Source of the DNA: an uncultured Roseburia sp.
GTDB lineage: Bacteria > Bacillota > Clostridia > Lachnospirales > Lachnospiraceae
Direction: 5' to 3'
DNA: 32,564 bases
Assembly: GCA_900550935.1 (NCBI GenBank)
Contig: URUD01000034.1
Span: 1 to 32,564, forward strand
The translations under genes were made by a program, and so were the position numbers. Under the pieces are notes generated by a model, which was not told where the DNA came from, made no database searches, and was given only the letters and a program-made list of their open reading frames with translations. Position 1 is the stretch's first letter; each line of letters starts with the position of its first letter. This document shows positions 1 to 7,297 of the stretch, piece after piece.

Positions 1-139
1 CCCGCCATGTGCCGCCACCGAGCTGATCAGGGAGCAGTACCTCCATATCATGTCCGCAGTGAATGTCCCATCCATCCCAAGTCAGCCGATCACGCTCCGG
101 CTCGTAGCCGATCTGTAATACCTTAGACACCACTGTCAC
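1..139 (-). CDS. Partial DUF5348-like small protein (C-terminus outside window)
   Basis: An open minus-strand frame runs from a cluster of GTG codons (139, 133, 130) off the left edge, giving at least 43 residues. The readable part begins VSKVLQIGYEPERDRLTWDG and continues with W-D-I-H-C-G-H-D-x-E-V-L. The 'Y.PERDRL' start followed by 'HCG..(M/F)EVL' is the pattern I associate with DUF5348 proteins, which are common on mobile elements of Firmicutes. A purine-rich G run (142-147 on the complement) best fits the GTG at 133 or 130 as the start. It lies only about ten bases after the YoeB stop codon, so it is probably co-transcribed with the toxin-antitoxin pair. The function is unknown. Family recognition is from memory of the motif, and the fragment is short. 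Confidence 0.55.
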   Translation of the reverse strand, partial: MTVVSKVLQIGYEPERDRLTWDGWDIHCGHDMEVLLPDQLGGGTWR

Positions 140-148
140 AGCCCCCCT

Positions 149-412
149 TTACTTATCATCGTAATGATATCTACAAGAAACAACCTCAATGGATTCTCCA
201 GAAATACGATAAACCAGACGATTTGTAGCATCAATCCGACGACTCCAATAGCCACTTAAGTTTTCCCGTAGCGGCTCCGGCTTCCCAATCCCATCATAGC
301 CATTTCTCAAAATATCCTGCAAAAGCTGGTTGATCCGCTTCAGCGTTTTTTTATCTTCTGTCTGCCAATAAAGATAATCATCCCAGGCTTCATCAAACCA
401 TATTTTCTTCAT
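149..412 (-). CDS. yoeB: Txe/YoeB family mRNA interferase toxin
   Basis: This is an 87-residue protein starting MKKIWFDEAWDDYLYWQ; the upstream TTG in frame is less likely than the ATG at 412. It matches the YoeB fold along its whole length, including GKPEPL..NLSG.WSRRI and the C-terminal CRYHY. Numbered from this start, the catalytic residues known from E. coli YoeB fall at the same positions: Glu46 (in KPEPL), Arg65 (in NRLVY) and His83 (in RYHY), so the toxin looks intact. YoeB enzymes bind the ribosome and cut mRNA in the A site. The start overlaps the antitoxin stop by four bases (ATGA), the usual antitoxin-first arrangement. The antitoxin before it is N-terminally short, which makes the balance of this pair questionable. 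Confidence 0.93.
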   Translation of the reverse strand: MKKIWFDEAWDDYLYWQTEDKKTLKRINQLLQDILRNGYDGIGKPEPLRENLSGYWSRRIDATNRLVYRISGESIEVVSCRYHYDDK

Positions 413-621
413 TCGCAATCATCCTCAATGGGCTCATGTTCAACTCCATTCCCTGCATTGAGTGCATTCATACCACGTCTCAAATGTGCCATATTACTTT
501 CTGAATAAAAAGGATCAACAGAAATCTCAAACGGAATTCTCTTTTCTCTTCCAACTTTTTTTGCAAATACGGTAAATGCTGCACTCATACTTAATCCCAA
601 TTCCGCACAAGCCTGCTCCAT
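409..621 (-). CDS. RelB/DinJ family antitoxin, N-terminally truncated
   Basis: The 70-residue product starts MEQACAELGLSMSAAFTVFA and contains the helical RelB/DinJ core (ELGLSMSAAFTVFAKKV, then RIPFEISVDPF), followed by an acidic, flexible C-terminus that would wrap the toxin. Family members usually carry about 15 more N-terminal residues forming the DNA-binding ribbon of the ribbon-helix-helix fold (a pattern like xTxVxxRMDxxLK). That part is absent here: in frame upstream there are only Asn codons and then sequence of the cobT 3' end. A weak AGGGA lies ahead of the ATG. The start is 12 bases after the cobT stop, so translation may depend on read-through from cobT. Toxin neutralisation may survive, but autorepression probably does not. 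Confidence 0.8.
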   Translation of the reverse strand: MEQACAELGLSMSAAFTVFAKKVGREKRIPFEISVDPFYSESNMAHLRRGMNALNAGNGVEHEPIEDDCE

Positions 622-632
622 ATTATTATTCC

Positions 633-1691
633 CTAAAACCTCGTATACTGCTCCACCTTGATATCTGAAAACGTCGTCTTGTTTTCGTACAACGCCCCAA
701 CCGTATCAAGCAGTGAAAACATCAGCACCGCACCGGTTCCCTCGCCCAGTGCAAGGTTCGCATAGAGCACCGGATTTAATCCAAGTTTTTGCATCATAAA
801 CTCTGCCGCCGGTTCCCTGCTCTGATGGGAAGCGATCAGATATTCTTTCACGCCCGGAACCATCTGCTCTGCTGCAAATGCAGCCGCTACGCTGATGACC
901 CCGTCCAGCACGACCGGAATATGATACAATCCTGCTCCGATACAGACACCACAGAGTCCTGCAATATCAAGCCCTCCGACCGCACTTAATACAGAAAACG
1001 CATCGGCACCTGCACAGGAATGTAACTTTAAGCCGCGTTTGATCACATTGATCTTATGCTTCAGTCCATCCTCACTTAAGCCTGCGCCTTTTCCGGTTAC
1101 CTGCTCCACCGAAAGACCGGTCAATGCAGCCGCCACAGCCGCGCTCGTTGTCGTATTTCCAATGCCCATCTCTCCGGTAGCAAGCAGTGTATACCCCTTG
1201 TCTCTGCAATCTTTTACAACCTCTATCCCGCATGCGATCGCAGTAAGTGTTTCCTGTTCTGTCATTGCCGGTTCTTTTAAAAAGTTTCTGGTTCCATGGG
1301 CAACCTTTTTTTCAAGCACTCCTTTGATCTGCTCTGTGGTAGCAATGCCGATGTCCACCGGTATCACATCCGCGCCAACTGCCTTTGCCATGCGGCAGAC
1401 TGAGCTTTTTCGCTCCCCAAGTGCCTGTGCCACGCATGCAGTCACTTCCTGCCCGGACTGACTGATGCCCTCTTCCACGATACCATTGTCCGCGCACATG
1501 ACAATGACTGCTTTTTTTTCAAGTGGTACGGTCTCATCCGAAAGGATCGCACCGATTTTTGCAAATGTGGTTTCAAATTCTCCTAAACTGTCCAGTGGTT
1601 TTGCCAACGCATCCCAGTTTTGCTGTACTTTGTCATAAATGTTCTGATCGATCTTTTCCAGTGTGATCTCCTGCAGTGCTTCTCTTGTCAT
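633..1691 (-). CDS. cobT: Nicotinate-nucleotide:5,6-dimethylbenzimidazole phosphoribosyltransferase
   Basis: The enzyme transfers the phosphoribosyl group of nicotinate mononucleotide to 5,6-dimethylbenzimidazole, making the alpha-ribazole phosphate of the cobalamin lower loop. The 352-residue length is normal for CobT. Visible motifs are KPLDSLGEFE near residue 31, ADNGIVEEG near 67, GEMGIGNTTT at 173-182, and ALGEGTGAV near the C-terminus, whose Glu317 coincides with the catalytic Glu317 of Salmonella CobT. The protein is cytoplasmic. The start codon overlaps the cobQ stop by four bases (ATGA), which implies translational coupling in a two-gene operon. The last residues (QYTRF) sit right against the truncated antitoxin, so the gene marks the border between core and accessory DNA. 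Confidence 0.97.
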   Translation of the reverse strand: MTREALQEITLEKIDQNIYDKVQQNWDALAKPLDSLGEFETTFAKIGAILSDETVPLEKKAVIVMCADNGIVEEGISQSGQEVTACVAQALGERKSSVCRMAKAVGADVIPVDIGIATTEQIKGVLEKKVAHGTRNFLKEPAMTEQETLTAIACGIEVVKDCRDKGYTLLATGEMGIGNTTTSAAVAAALTGLSVEQVTGKGAGLSEDGLKHKINVIKRGLKLHSCAGADAFSVLSAVGGLDIAGLCGVCIGAGLYHIPVVLDGVISVAAAFAAEQMVPGVKEYLIASHQSREPAAEFMMQKLGLNPVLYANLALGEGTGAVLMFSLLDTVGALYENKTTFSDIKVEQYTRF

Positions 1692-3205
1692 CTGTCTTTC
1701 TCCATCATCTGATAAATGGCATCCATGTCCAGATATTGGCGCAGGGTGTCTGCCAGTTTATCGTATTCTTTCTCCTTAAATGCCTGATAATCAACCGCAC
1801 CGGATGTCTCAATGGCAACGCCTTTTTTGTCTGCCAGTGCCTGGACGATCGCCGCCGCGATCCCGTCTGCGTCAAAAATGCCATGCACATAGGTGCCATA
1901 GACATTTTCTTTTACCACACCATCCATCCTTGTCAGACCTTTTGTAGTATCTCCGGTACTCTCTGTTTTTATCTGGCAAAAATCCAGTTCCGGTTCTGTC
2001 TTTGTACTTCTGCCCATATGGATCTCATACCCTTTGATCTGCTTACCTGACAGACAGGCAAAGTCTCCTGCAGCTACACCGATCATTCCGGTTACCTGGG
2101 TTGTGATCTTCTGCTCGGACAGCTCTGTTGTAACAGGTAAAAGTTCCATTCCGCGCATGCTCTCCCCCTCTTCCACTCCATGAGGGTCACGGATGCTTTC
2201 ACCCAGCATCTGATAACCACCGCAAATGCCAAAAACCGGCGTCTTTCCGGCTCTTTTTTTGATTACAGCCTCTAAGCCATTCTGGCGCATCCATTTGAGA
2301 TCTCCCATCGTATTTTTACTGCCCGGCAGGATGATAAGATCCGGCTCTTTTAACTCTGCCACATTTTTTATATAACGGAGAGACACTTCCTTAAATGGCT
2401 CAAACACGGTAAAATCCGTAAAATTCGATATTCTTGGAAAATGGATGACTGCAATGTCGATCGCTTTTTGTTCGGTCTCATCAAACCGTGTGGTCAGGCT
2501 GTCCTCATCCTCTAACATCAGCTGCATGTAGGGAACCACGCCCGTCACCGGGATGCCGCCTTTTTCTTCTAACATGCGGATGCCCGGCTCTAAGATCGAC
2601 ACATCCCCTCTGAATTTGTTGATGATAAATCCCCGGACACGCTCTTTTTCCTTTTCTTCCAGCAAAAGCAGGGTGCCAAGCAGCTGTGCAAACACACCGC
2701 CCCTGTCAATATCGCCTACGATCAGAACCGGCGCATCCACCAGTTCCGCCAGTCCCATGTTGACGATATCGTTTTCCTTTAAATTGATCTCTGCCGGACT
2801 CCCCGCCCCTTCGATCACGATGATATCTGCCCATGTTTCCAAAGATTCGTAGGCTTTCTTAATCTGCGGTATCAGGGATTTTTTATATGCAAAATAGTCC
2901 TTTGCACTCATATTTCCAAGGACTTCTCCATTGACAATGACCTGCGACCCGATATCATTGGTCGGCTTTAGCAGGATCGGATTCATCTCCACCATCGGGC
3001 GCACGCCTGCCGCCTCCGCCTGCATCACCTGTGCCCTTCCCATCTCAAGACCTTCCTCCGTGATAAACGAATTGAGTGCCATATTCTGGGATTTAAAGGG
3101 GGCGACCCGATAACCATCCTGTTTAAAAATACGGCACAATCCCGCCACGATCAGGCTCTTTCCCGCATTTGACATTGTGCCCTGTATCATAATACATTTT
3201 TTCAT
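1688..3205 (-). CDS. cobQ: Cobyric acid synthase, glutamine-hydrolysing
   Basis: CobQ amidates the b, d, e and g side chains of adenosylcobyrinate diamide using glutamine and ATP. The protein has 505 residues when started at the ATG at 3205, where GGAG is spaced six bases upstream; an in-frame TTG 18 bases earlier has no such site. The N-terminal ATP-binding half shows CIMIQGTMSNAGKS and FKSQNMALNSF. The C-terminal class I amidotransferase half shows the nucleophile motif VFGICGGYQ (Cys about 328) and the His of GTYVHGIFD (about 441). A minus-strand TATAAT box lies at 3260-3265. No cobalamin riboswitch was seen in the roughly 150 bases before the gene. It is followed by cobT with a four-base overlap. 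Confidence 0.97.
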   Translation of the reverse strand: MKKCIMIQGTMSNAGKSLIVAGLCRIFKQDGYRVAPFKSQNMALNSFITEEGLEMGRAQVMQAEAAGVRPMVEMNPILLKPTNDIGSQVIVNGEVLGNMSAKDYFAYKKSLIPQIKKAYESLETWADIIVIEGAGSPAEINLKENDIVNMGLAELVDAPVLIVGDIDRGGVFAQLLGTLLLLEEKEKERVRGFIINKFRGDVSILEPGIRMLEEKGGIPVTGVVPYMQLMLEDEDSLTTRFDETEQKAIDIAVIHFPRISNFTDFTVFEPFKEVSLRYIKNVAELKEPDLIILPGSKNTMGDLKWMRQNGLEAVIKKRAGKTPVFGICGGYQMLGESIRDPHGVEEGESMRGMELLPVTTELSEQKITTQVTGMIGVAAGDFACLSGKQIKGYEIHMGRSTKTEPELDFCQIKTESTGDTTKGLTRMDGVVKENVYGTYVHGIFDADGIAAAIVQALADKKGVAIETSGAVDYQAFKEKEYDKLADTLRQYLDMDAIYQMMEKDR

Positions 3206-3259
3206 AGAAAACTCCATTTCCAAGGATCTTTTCGTTTCCGTTCGTCTGTACGTTTTTCT

Positions 3260-3265
3260 ATTATA
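3260..3265 (-). promoter_or_regulatory. -10 box of the cobQ-cobT promoter
   Basis: A perfect TATAAT on the minus strand lies about 55 bases ahead of the cobQ start. The -35 region at the usual distance is poor (TGGTAA-like), so strength or activator dependence cannot be judged. The predicted leader is too short for a B12 riboswitch. Confidence 0.5.
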
Positions 3266-3317
3266 GCTTATCGGGTCTTATTTTACCATATTTTTTCCCC
3301 CTTTGTATCACTGCTGT

Positions 3318-3325
3318 GCTATAAT
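3318..3325 (+). promoter_or_regulatory. Extended -10 promoter of the AraC regulator gene
   Basis: The plus strand reads TG-C-TATAAT, an extended -10 with a perfect hexamer at 3320-3325, about 30 bases ahead of the regulator's ribosome binding site. No good -35 is present, as is allowed for extended -10 promoters. It is divergent from the cobQ -10 box at 3260-3265. Confidence 0.6.
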
Positions 3326-3356
3326 GTGCATACAGCATATGAAATGGGGGAGATTT

Positions 3357-4205
3357 ATGTATACCGACCATGCCGAGTACTTCTTAGACCAGTTAAATCC
3401 TACCTTTCTCTTTACCTGGAAGGGAACACGTTTTACCAATGAGGACAATTACCACAGCCACGACTTTATCGAAATGGCGTTTGTCTTGTCCGGTCATGGC
3501 AACTATCGGATTGATGACCACATCTATGAAGTTTCTGAAGGCGATCTGATCATCATCAATGCCGGACAGAAACATCAGGCACTCGTATGTGATACCGCAA
3601 ACCCGACCACTGAATTTTTTGTTGGTTTTTCTGACATCCAGTTTCCGGGACTTCCGGGGAATCATCTTCCACTTCCTGGCGGAACCCCTATTTTGCATAC
3701 TACAGGAGATCTCCGTCAGAAATTTTTCAAGCTGTCGACTTCCATGACCGCGGAAAATGCCGTTTCCCAGACCGGACGCTATCTGATGTTAAAATCCTAT
3801 CTGGTGCAGATGTTAGTCCTCCTGCTGCGTACCCAGTGCGAGCCGGTTCCGATCGACACCGGATATTCCTTTGAAACCTTAAATAAAACCTATATCGTGG
3901 AACAGCTTGTCAGTTATCTGGAAGATCATTATGCAGAGAAGATCTCTCTGGATCAGATCGCAGAAAACATGTACTTAAGCCCATTTTATATCTCCCGCAT
4001 TTTTAAGAGTGAAACCGGCGACACGCCCATCCATCATCTCATCAACATCCGCTTAGAGCGTGCAAAGGAGCTTTTAGAGCAGGGCACCAAAGGCAGTATT
4101 CAGGAAATTGCTGCCGCTGTCGGCTATGATGATGCTTACCATTTCAGCAAACTTTTTAAAAAACGTTATGGCATCCCGCCCTCCCGGATACGCAAAAAAA
4201 GCTGA
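3357..4205 (+). CDS. AraC family transcriptional regulator with cupin sensor domain
   Basis: The product has 282 residues from the ATG at 3357, which has a GGGGGAG site five bases upstream; the longer frame from 3303 would start before the promoter's transcript. The N-terminal half looks like an AraC-type cupin (YHSHDFIEMAFVLSGHGNYRIDD, then GDLIIINAGQKH). The C-terminal 100 residues carry two helix-turn-helix motifs: ISLDQIAENMYLSPFYISRIFK and the diagnostic IQEIAAAVGYDDAYHFSKLFKKRYG. Such regulators usually sense a sugar or similar small molecule. The gene is divergent from cobQ-cobT and convergent with the Fn3 gene, so its target is not evident; adjacent control of the cob genes is possible but unsupported. 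It ends in a clear terminator. Confidence 0.92.
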   Translation: MYTDHAEYFLDQLNPTFLFTWKGTRFTNEDNYHSHDFIEMAFVLSGHGNYRIDDHIYEVSEGDLIIINAGQKHQALVCDTANPTTEFFVGFSDIQFPGLPGNHLPLPGGTPILHTTGDLRQKFFKLSTSMTAENAVSQTGRYLMLKSYLVQMLVLLLRTQCEPVPIDTGYSFETLNKTYIVEQLVSYLEDHYAEKISLDQIAENMYLSPFYISRIFKSETGDTPIHHLINIRLERAKELLEQGTKGSIQEIAAAVGYDDAYHFSKLFKKRYGIPPSRIRKKS

Positions 4206-4229
4206 AGTCTTTACGACCCCAGCTTTTTT
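4195..4229. terminator. Bidirectional intrinsic terminator between the araC-type gene and the Fn3 gene
   Basis: Inverted arms AAAAAAGCTG (4195-4204) and CAGCTTTTTT (4220-4229) surround a 15-base loop. Read on either strand the hairpin ends in a T run, so it can stop both convergent genes. The plus-strand stop codon of the regulator lies inside the 5' arm. Confidence 0.8.
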
Positions 4230-4262
4230 ACTGTATAGGAAATGCACACTTTATTTTATCCT

Positions 4263-5591
4263 CTAGTATTTCGAGAAATACCATTTTCCTGAAGAACTAC
4301 TGATCCACAGATAACCCGCATAAGAAGTAGTACTGTTGACAACACCACCACCGGTTACTTTGCCTTTCTTATAGTTCGGCACGATACGGAAATAATAATC
4401 ATATCCTTTTTTGAACTTCTTGTTTACAGTATAGGTATTCTTTTTGGTTGTTCCAACCTTCTTAAATGTTCTGTTGGAACCGTAACCCTTTGTACTTGCC
4501 ATATAAACGGTATAACCTGTTGCACCGGTTACTTTTTTCCAGCTAAGTTTTACCTTGCTTCCGTTCTTCTTCATGGAGATATCATCTCCTACAGAACGGC
4601 AGAAATAATTGTAAGAAGACCATGCACCATATACTTTCTGGTTGCTGGAAGTATTGATATAAGCTCTGACACGGATCTTATACATCTTGCGTGTCTTTAA
4701 TTTTTTGTTCTCAACGGTTACGTAATCATAATTATAGCCATCTGTCTGTCCTTTGATCAGGGCTTTCTTTCCGTTATAAGCATAGATCTCATAGCTGTAA
4801 CCATCTGCATTTGTATTTTTATTCCATGAAAACTGCGCATAGCCTTTTTTTACAGAAGGATTGAAGTAATCACAATCCACACCATCGATCTTGGTTGGCA
4901 GTGTCGGAACATATCTCTTAGAGCCATAATTTGCAGAATATTCTGCTGTATAACCTGCCGCACTGATCTTCTGCGGATATACCTGGACTTTGTATTCTGA
5001 ATTTTTCTTTAATCCAGTTAAAGTAATGGAATTTGAATTGGTTGTCACACTGACACCATTGTCCGAATTATTGCTTTCATCCACATAATAAACACGGTAA
5101 GAGTTTGCGCCTGCTACCGGTGTCCAGCTTAAGCTGATGGAAGTCTCTGTTGCACCGTTAAATGAGATCGCATCGTTTGCCATATCCTCTGGTGCTGTTA
5201 CGACCTCGATTGTATCTGACCATACTACATCCGATGGCATGGTACTGTAAGCACTATTCTCCGTTGCTCCAACGGATACATAATAACTGCATCCAGCACT
5301 CAAACCATTAATGGTCTCATTTGTATCAGTGTTACTTCTGCCGATACGACCTTTACGGAAGTTTGCCATATCCTGTGTATCACTGATCTTATACCAGAGA
5401 TACGCCTTATCTTCCATGATCGTATTCCAGGTGATCTTAACGCTGCTTTCCGTTGCATCCACCTGTTTTACTCCTGCCGGCTTTGGTGCAGCCGCTTTGG
5501 TCGTAGTAGCAAATACCGCTACAAGACCTACTGTCAGCAGTAATGCAAAGGCAAACTGAAGACATCTTGTCATCTTGACTAACTTTTTCAT
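4263..5591 (-). CDS. Secreted fibronectin type III repeat protein
   Basis: The product has 442 residues from the ATG at 5591, which is preceded by AAAGGAG eight bases upstream; an in-frame ATG eight codons earlier has no better site. Residues 1-33 form a signal peptide (KK, then a hydrophobic stretch LQFAFALLLTVGLVAVF, with cleavage expected near TKA-AA). The rest is built of about four Fn3-like beta-sandwich units, recognised by repeated patterns such as SSVKITWN, TSISLSWTPVAGANSYRVYY, NADGYSYEIYAY and KVKLSWKKVTGATGYTVYMAS. The late part is basic and Tyr/Lys rich. No LPXTG motif, S-layer or choline-binding repeats and no catalytic domain were seen, so it is probably released or held by charge. 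A role in adhesion or carbohydrate contact is a guess. Confidence 0.85.
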   Translation of the reverse strand: MKKLVKMTRCLQFAFALLLTVGLVAVFATTTKAAAPKPAGVKQVDATESSVKITWNTIMEDKAYLWYKISDTQDMANFRKGRIGRSNTDTNETINGLSAGCSYYVSVGATENSAYSTMPSDVVWSDTIEVVTAPEDMANDAISFNGATETSISLSWTPVAGANSYRVYYVDESNNSDNGVSVTTNSNSITLTGLKKNSEYKVQVYPQKISAAGYTAEYSANYGSKRYVPTLPTKIDGVDCDYFNPSVKKGYAQFSWNKNTNADGYSYEIYAYNGKKALIKGQTDGYNYDYVTVENKKLKTRKMYKIRVRAYINTSSNQKVYGAWSSYNYFCRSVGDDISMKKNGSKVKLSWKKVTGATGYTVYMASTKGYGSNRTFKKVGTTKKNTYTVNKKFKKGYDYYFRIVPNYKKGKVTGGGVVNSTTSYAGYLWISSSSGKWYFSKY

Positions 5592-5636
5592 TTCCTTACT
5601 CCTTTTCCTGCCCATTGGGCTTTTTTACATCAAACG

Positions 5637-5664
5637 ATTAAAGTATAGCATGATACCCTGTCAA
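5637..5664 (-). promoter_or_regulatory. Promoter of the Fn3 protein gene
   Basis: On the minus strand a perfect -35 TTGACA (5659-5664) is followed after 16 bases by TTTAAT (5637-5642). An alternative extended -10, TG-C-TATACT, sits at 5642-5650. The predicted leader is about 40 bases. Confidence 0.65.
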
Positions 5665-5688
5665 AAACAAGTACTTCTCTCCCAGTTA

Positions 5689-7032
5689 TCACGCCTGCTT
5701 CCGTTTCATGACCGGGTTTTTGAAGATCATCACGATCAGCGGAATGACCATAAGAATCCAGGTGATCGGCTCTGTCCAGATAACACCCCAGTAACCAAAC
5801 ATCTTTACAAACACCAGTGTAAAGACAATCTTTGCCGTCAGTTCGATAAAGCTTGAAATGATCGGTGTCACATAATCCCCGATGCCCTGCATCGTATTTC
5901 GCAAAATTACAATGACCACGCAGACCATCTCAAAAAGCATATCCACTTTCAGATAGGTGCTGCCCCAGTATAAAATTTCTTTATTATCCGTGCTGGCAAT
6001 AAATCCGATCAGATAACCGGAAATCGTCTGTGCCATGATAAGGATCGCGATACTCCACAAAAGTCCCATGAAAAGCGAAACCCTAAGCCCCTCACGGATA
6101 CGGTCATATTTGCCTGCACCATAATTCTGTCCGCCATACGTCGCCATCGTAGAACCGAGGACTGTAATTGGGAGTCCCCACAGTTCAAATACTTTCCGGG
6201 CTGCCGTATGCGCTACAATAATGGTGGTTCCAAGTGCATTGATACCGGACTGTAAGATCAGCGTCCCAAAATTGACCAGACTCGCCATCAGTCCCATCGA
6301 AAGTCCACTGCTCAGCAATTCGATCTTCTCCTCTTTTGTGCTGTGGAAATGTGATCTTTTTATATGTAAAACCTCGAATCTGCGATGAATATGGATCAGG
6401 CAGAGTAACACCGATAACAGCTGTGACAGAAGTGTCGCCCATGCTGCCCCTGCCACACCCATATGGAACGCCAGGATAAACAGATAGTCTAATCCGACAT
6501 TGACCACAGATGCCAGCACAAGGAAGATCAGCGGTGTCACAGAATCCCCGATCGCGCGCAGCATATTTGCACACAGGTTATAGGCAAGTGTAACAAACAT
6601 CCCCACGACCAGAATACTGATGTAAGAGTAGGACATATCCATCTGGTTTTCCGGCACATGAAGTACTGTCAGGATCGGATGCAAAAAGAAAAACACACCG
6701 CATACGATCAGAAGTGCCAGCCCATACCCGAGCAAAATACTTCCTGCCACGTTCTGTTTTAATTTTTCCTCATTCTGTGCGCCAAAATAACGTGCTACCA
6801 CGACCGAAAATCCAAGGGATAGTCCATTAAAAAAACCGGTCAGAAGCGTGTACAGCGTAGATACCGAGCCGACCGACGCCAGTGCCATCTCCCCGATCGT
6901 GCTCCCCACGATCTTGGTATCGATCAGCCCATATAAAAGCTGAAAGAGGTTTCCCAGAAAGACCGGAAAAGCAAAGCTTAAGATCAGAGCCGCCGGTTTT
7001 CCTACGGTCAGATTTCCATTTTTTACTTTCAC
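5689..7032 (-). CDS. MATE family multidrug/cation efflux transporter
   Basis: This is a 447-residue inner-membrane antiporter with about twelve hydrophobic segments. The start chosen is the GTG at 7032, with AAGGTGG eight bases upstream; the ATG-led frame from 7107 adds a non-hydrophobic tail and has no ribosome site. MATE features include the early PAALILSFAFPVFLGNLFQLLYGLIDTKIVG segment with the conserved Pro/Asp region, VVARYFGAQNEEKLKQN, and in the second half GLPITVLGSTMATYGGQNYGAGKYDRIREG. Clostridial members export organic cations or drugs using Na+ or H+; the substrate cannot be read from sequence. It stands alone between the Fn3 gene and the divergent folT. It differs clearly from the second MATE gene at 31171-32493. 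Confidence 0.92.
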   Translation of the reverse strand: MKVKNGNLTVGKPAALILSFAFPVFLGNLFQLLYGLIDTKIVGSTIGEMALASVGSVSTLYTLLTGFFNGLSLGFSVVVARYFGAQNEEKLKQNVAGSILLGYGLALLIVCGVFFFLHPILTVLHVPENQMDMSYSYISILVVGMFVTLAYNLCANMLRAIGDSVTPLIFLVLASVVNVGLDYLFILAFHMGVAGAAWATLLSQLLSVLLCLIHIHRRFEVLHIKRSHFHSTKEEKIELLSSGLSMGLMASLVNFGTLILQSGINALGTTIIVAHTAARKVFELWGLPITVLGSTMATYGGQNYGAGKYDRIREGLRVSLFMGLLWSIAILIMAQTISGYLIGFIASTDNKEILYWGSTYLKVDMLFEMVCVVIVILRNTMQGIGDYVTPIISSFIELTAKIVFTLVFVKMFGYWGVIWTEPITWILMVIPLIVMIFKNPVMKRKQA

Positions 7033-7102
7033 AATTTTCCCACCTTTTTTATTTTTTTCTTTACAAGTTGTTATTGTTATGTTATAACTAAGCTGTTTCA
7101 AA

Positions 7103-7108
7103 TACAAT
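7103..7108 (+). promoter_or_regulatory. Probable -10 box for the folT riboswitch transcript
   Basis: TACAAT sits 13 bases before the first pairing strand of the THF aptamer, where a transcript carrying the whole aptamer would need to begin. The matching -35 is weak. Confidence 0.4.
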
Positions 7109-7120
7109 ACATTAATTTCA

Positions 7121-7231
7121 CTAGCAGAGTAGAAATCTGTGCGTCAAGTGCCATGTGAACAGGGAGTTGTCACATGGACGAAAAGTCGGCTCGTTCGGCT
7201 TGCGGTACAGGCTTCGCATCCCGCTGCTGCA
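7121..7231 (+). promoter_or_regulatory. Tetrahydrofolate (THF) riboswitch aptamer
   Basis: The segment follows the THF riboswitch consensus closely. It has a closing stem AGCAG (7123-7127) with CTGCT (7224-7228), then the conserved AGAGTAGA, GCGTCAAGTG, a GTGAAC...GTTGTCAC hairpin (arms CCATGTG and CACATGG), the ACGAA joining region, a small hairpin, then GCGGTACAGG and GCATCCCGCTGC. This class binds reduced folates and is typical of Clostridia upstream of folT and folate biosynthesis genes. The downstream gene is indeed folT, which supports the call independently. Confidence 0.93.
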
Positions 7232-7248
7232 TATCAGAGTACATTTAT

Positions 7249-7297
7249 GTCTCCTTTATGTGGTTTTAGGAAAACTGCTAGAAAGGAGGCTTTTTTT
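7249..7297 (+). terminator. Riboswitch expression platform: hairpin burying the folT Shine-Dalgarno, followed by T7
   Basis: GTCTCCTTT (7249-7257) pairs with AAAGGAGGC (7282-7290), which is the Shine-Dalgarno sequence itself. Inside it GGTTTT pairs with AAAACT around an AGG loop. The stem is followed by seven T residues (7291-7297) and immediately by the ATG. The element can work as an intrinsic terminator, as a translation block, or as both. An off state on folate binding is inferred from other members of the class. Confidence 0.8.

Noticed and set aside
3206..3356. Cobalamin riboswitch upstream of cobQ
   Set aside because: No B12 box or the needed length was seen between the cobQ start and the divergent regulator promoter.
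5608..5626. GCCCATTGGGC followed by six T residues as a plus-strand terminator
   Set aside because: The stem is only four base pairs, nothing is transcribed toward it on the plus strand, and it lies in the leader of the minus-strand Fn3 gene.
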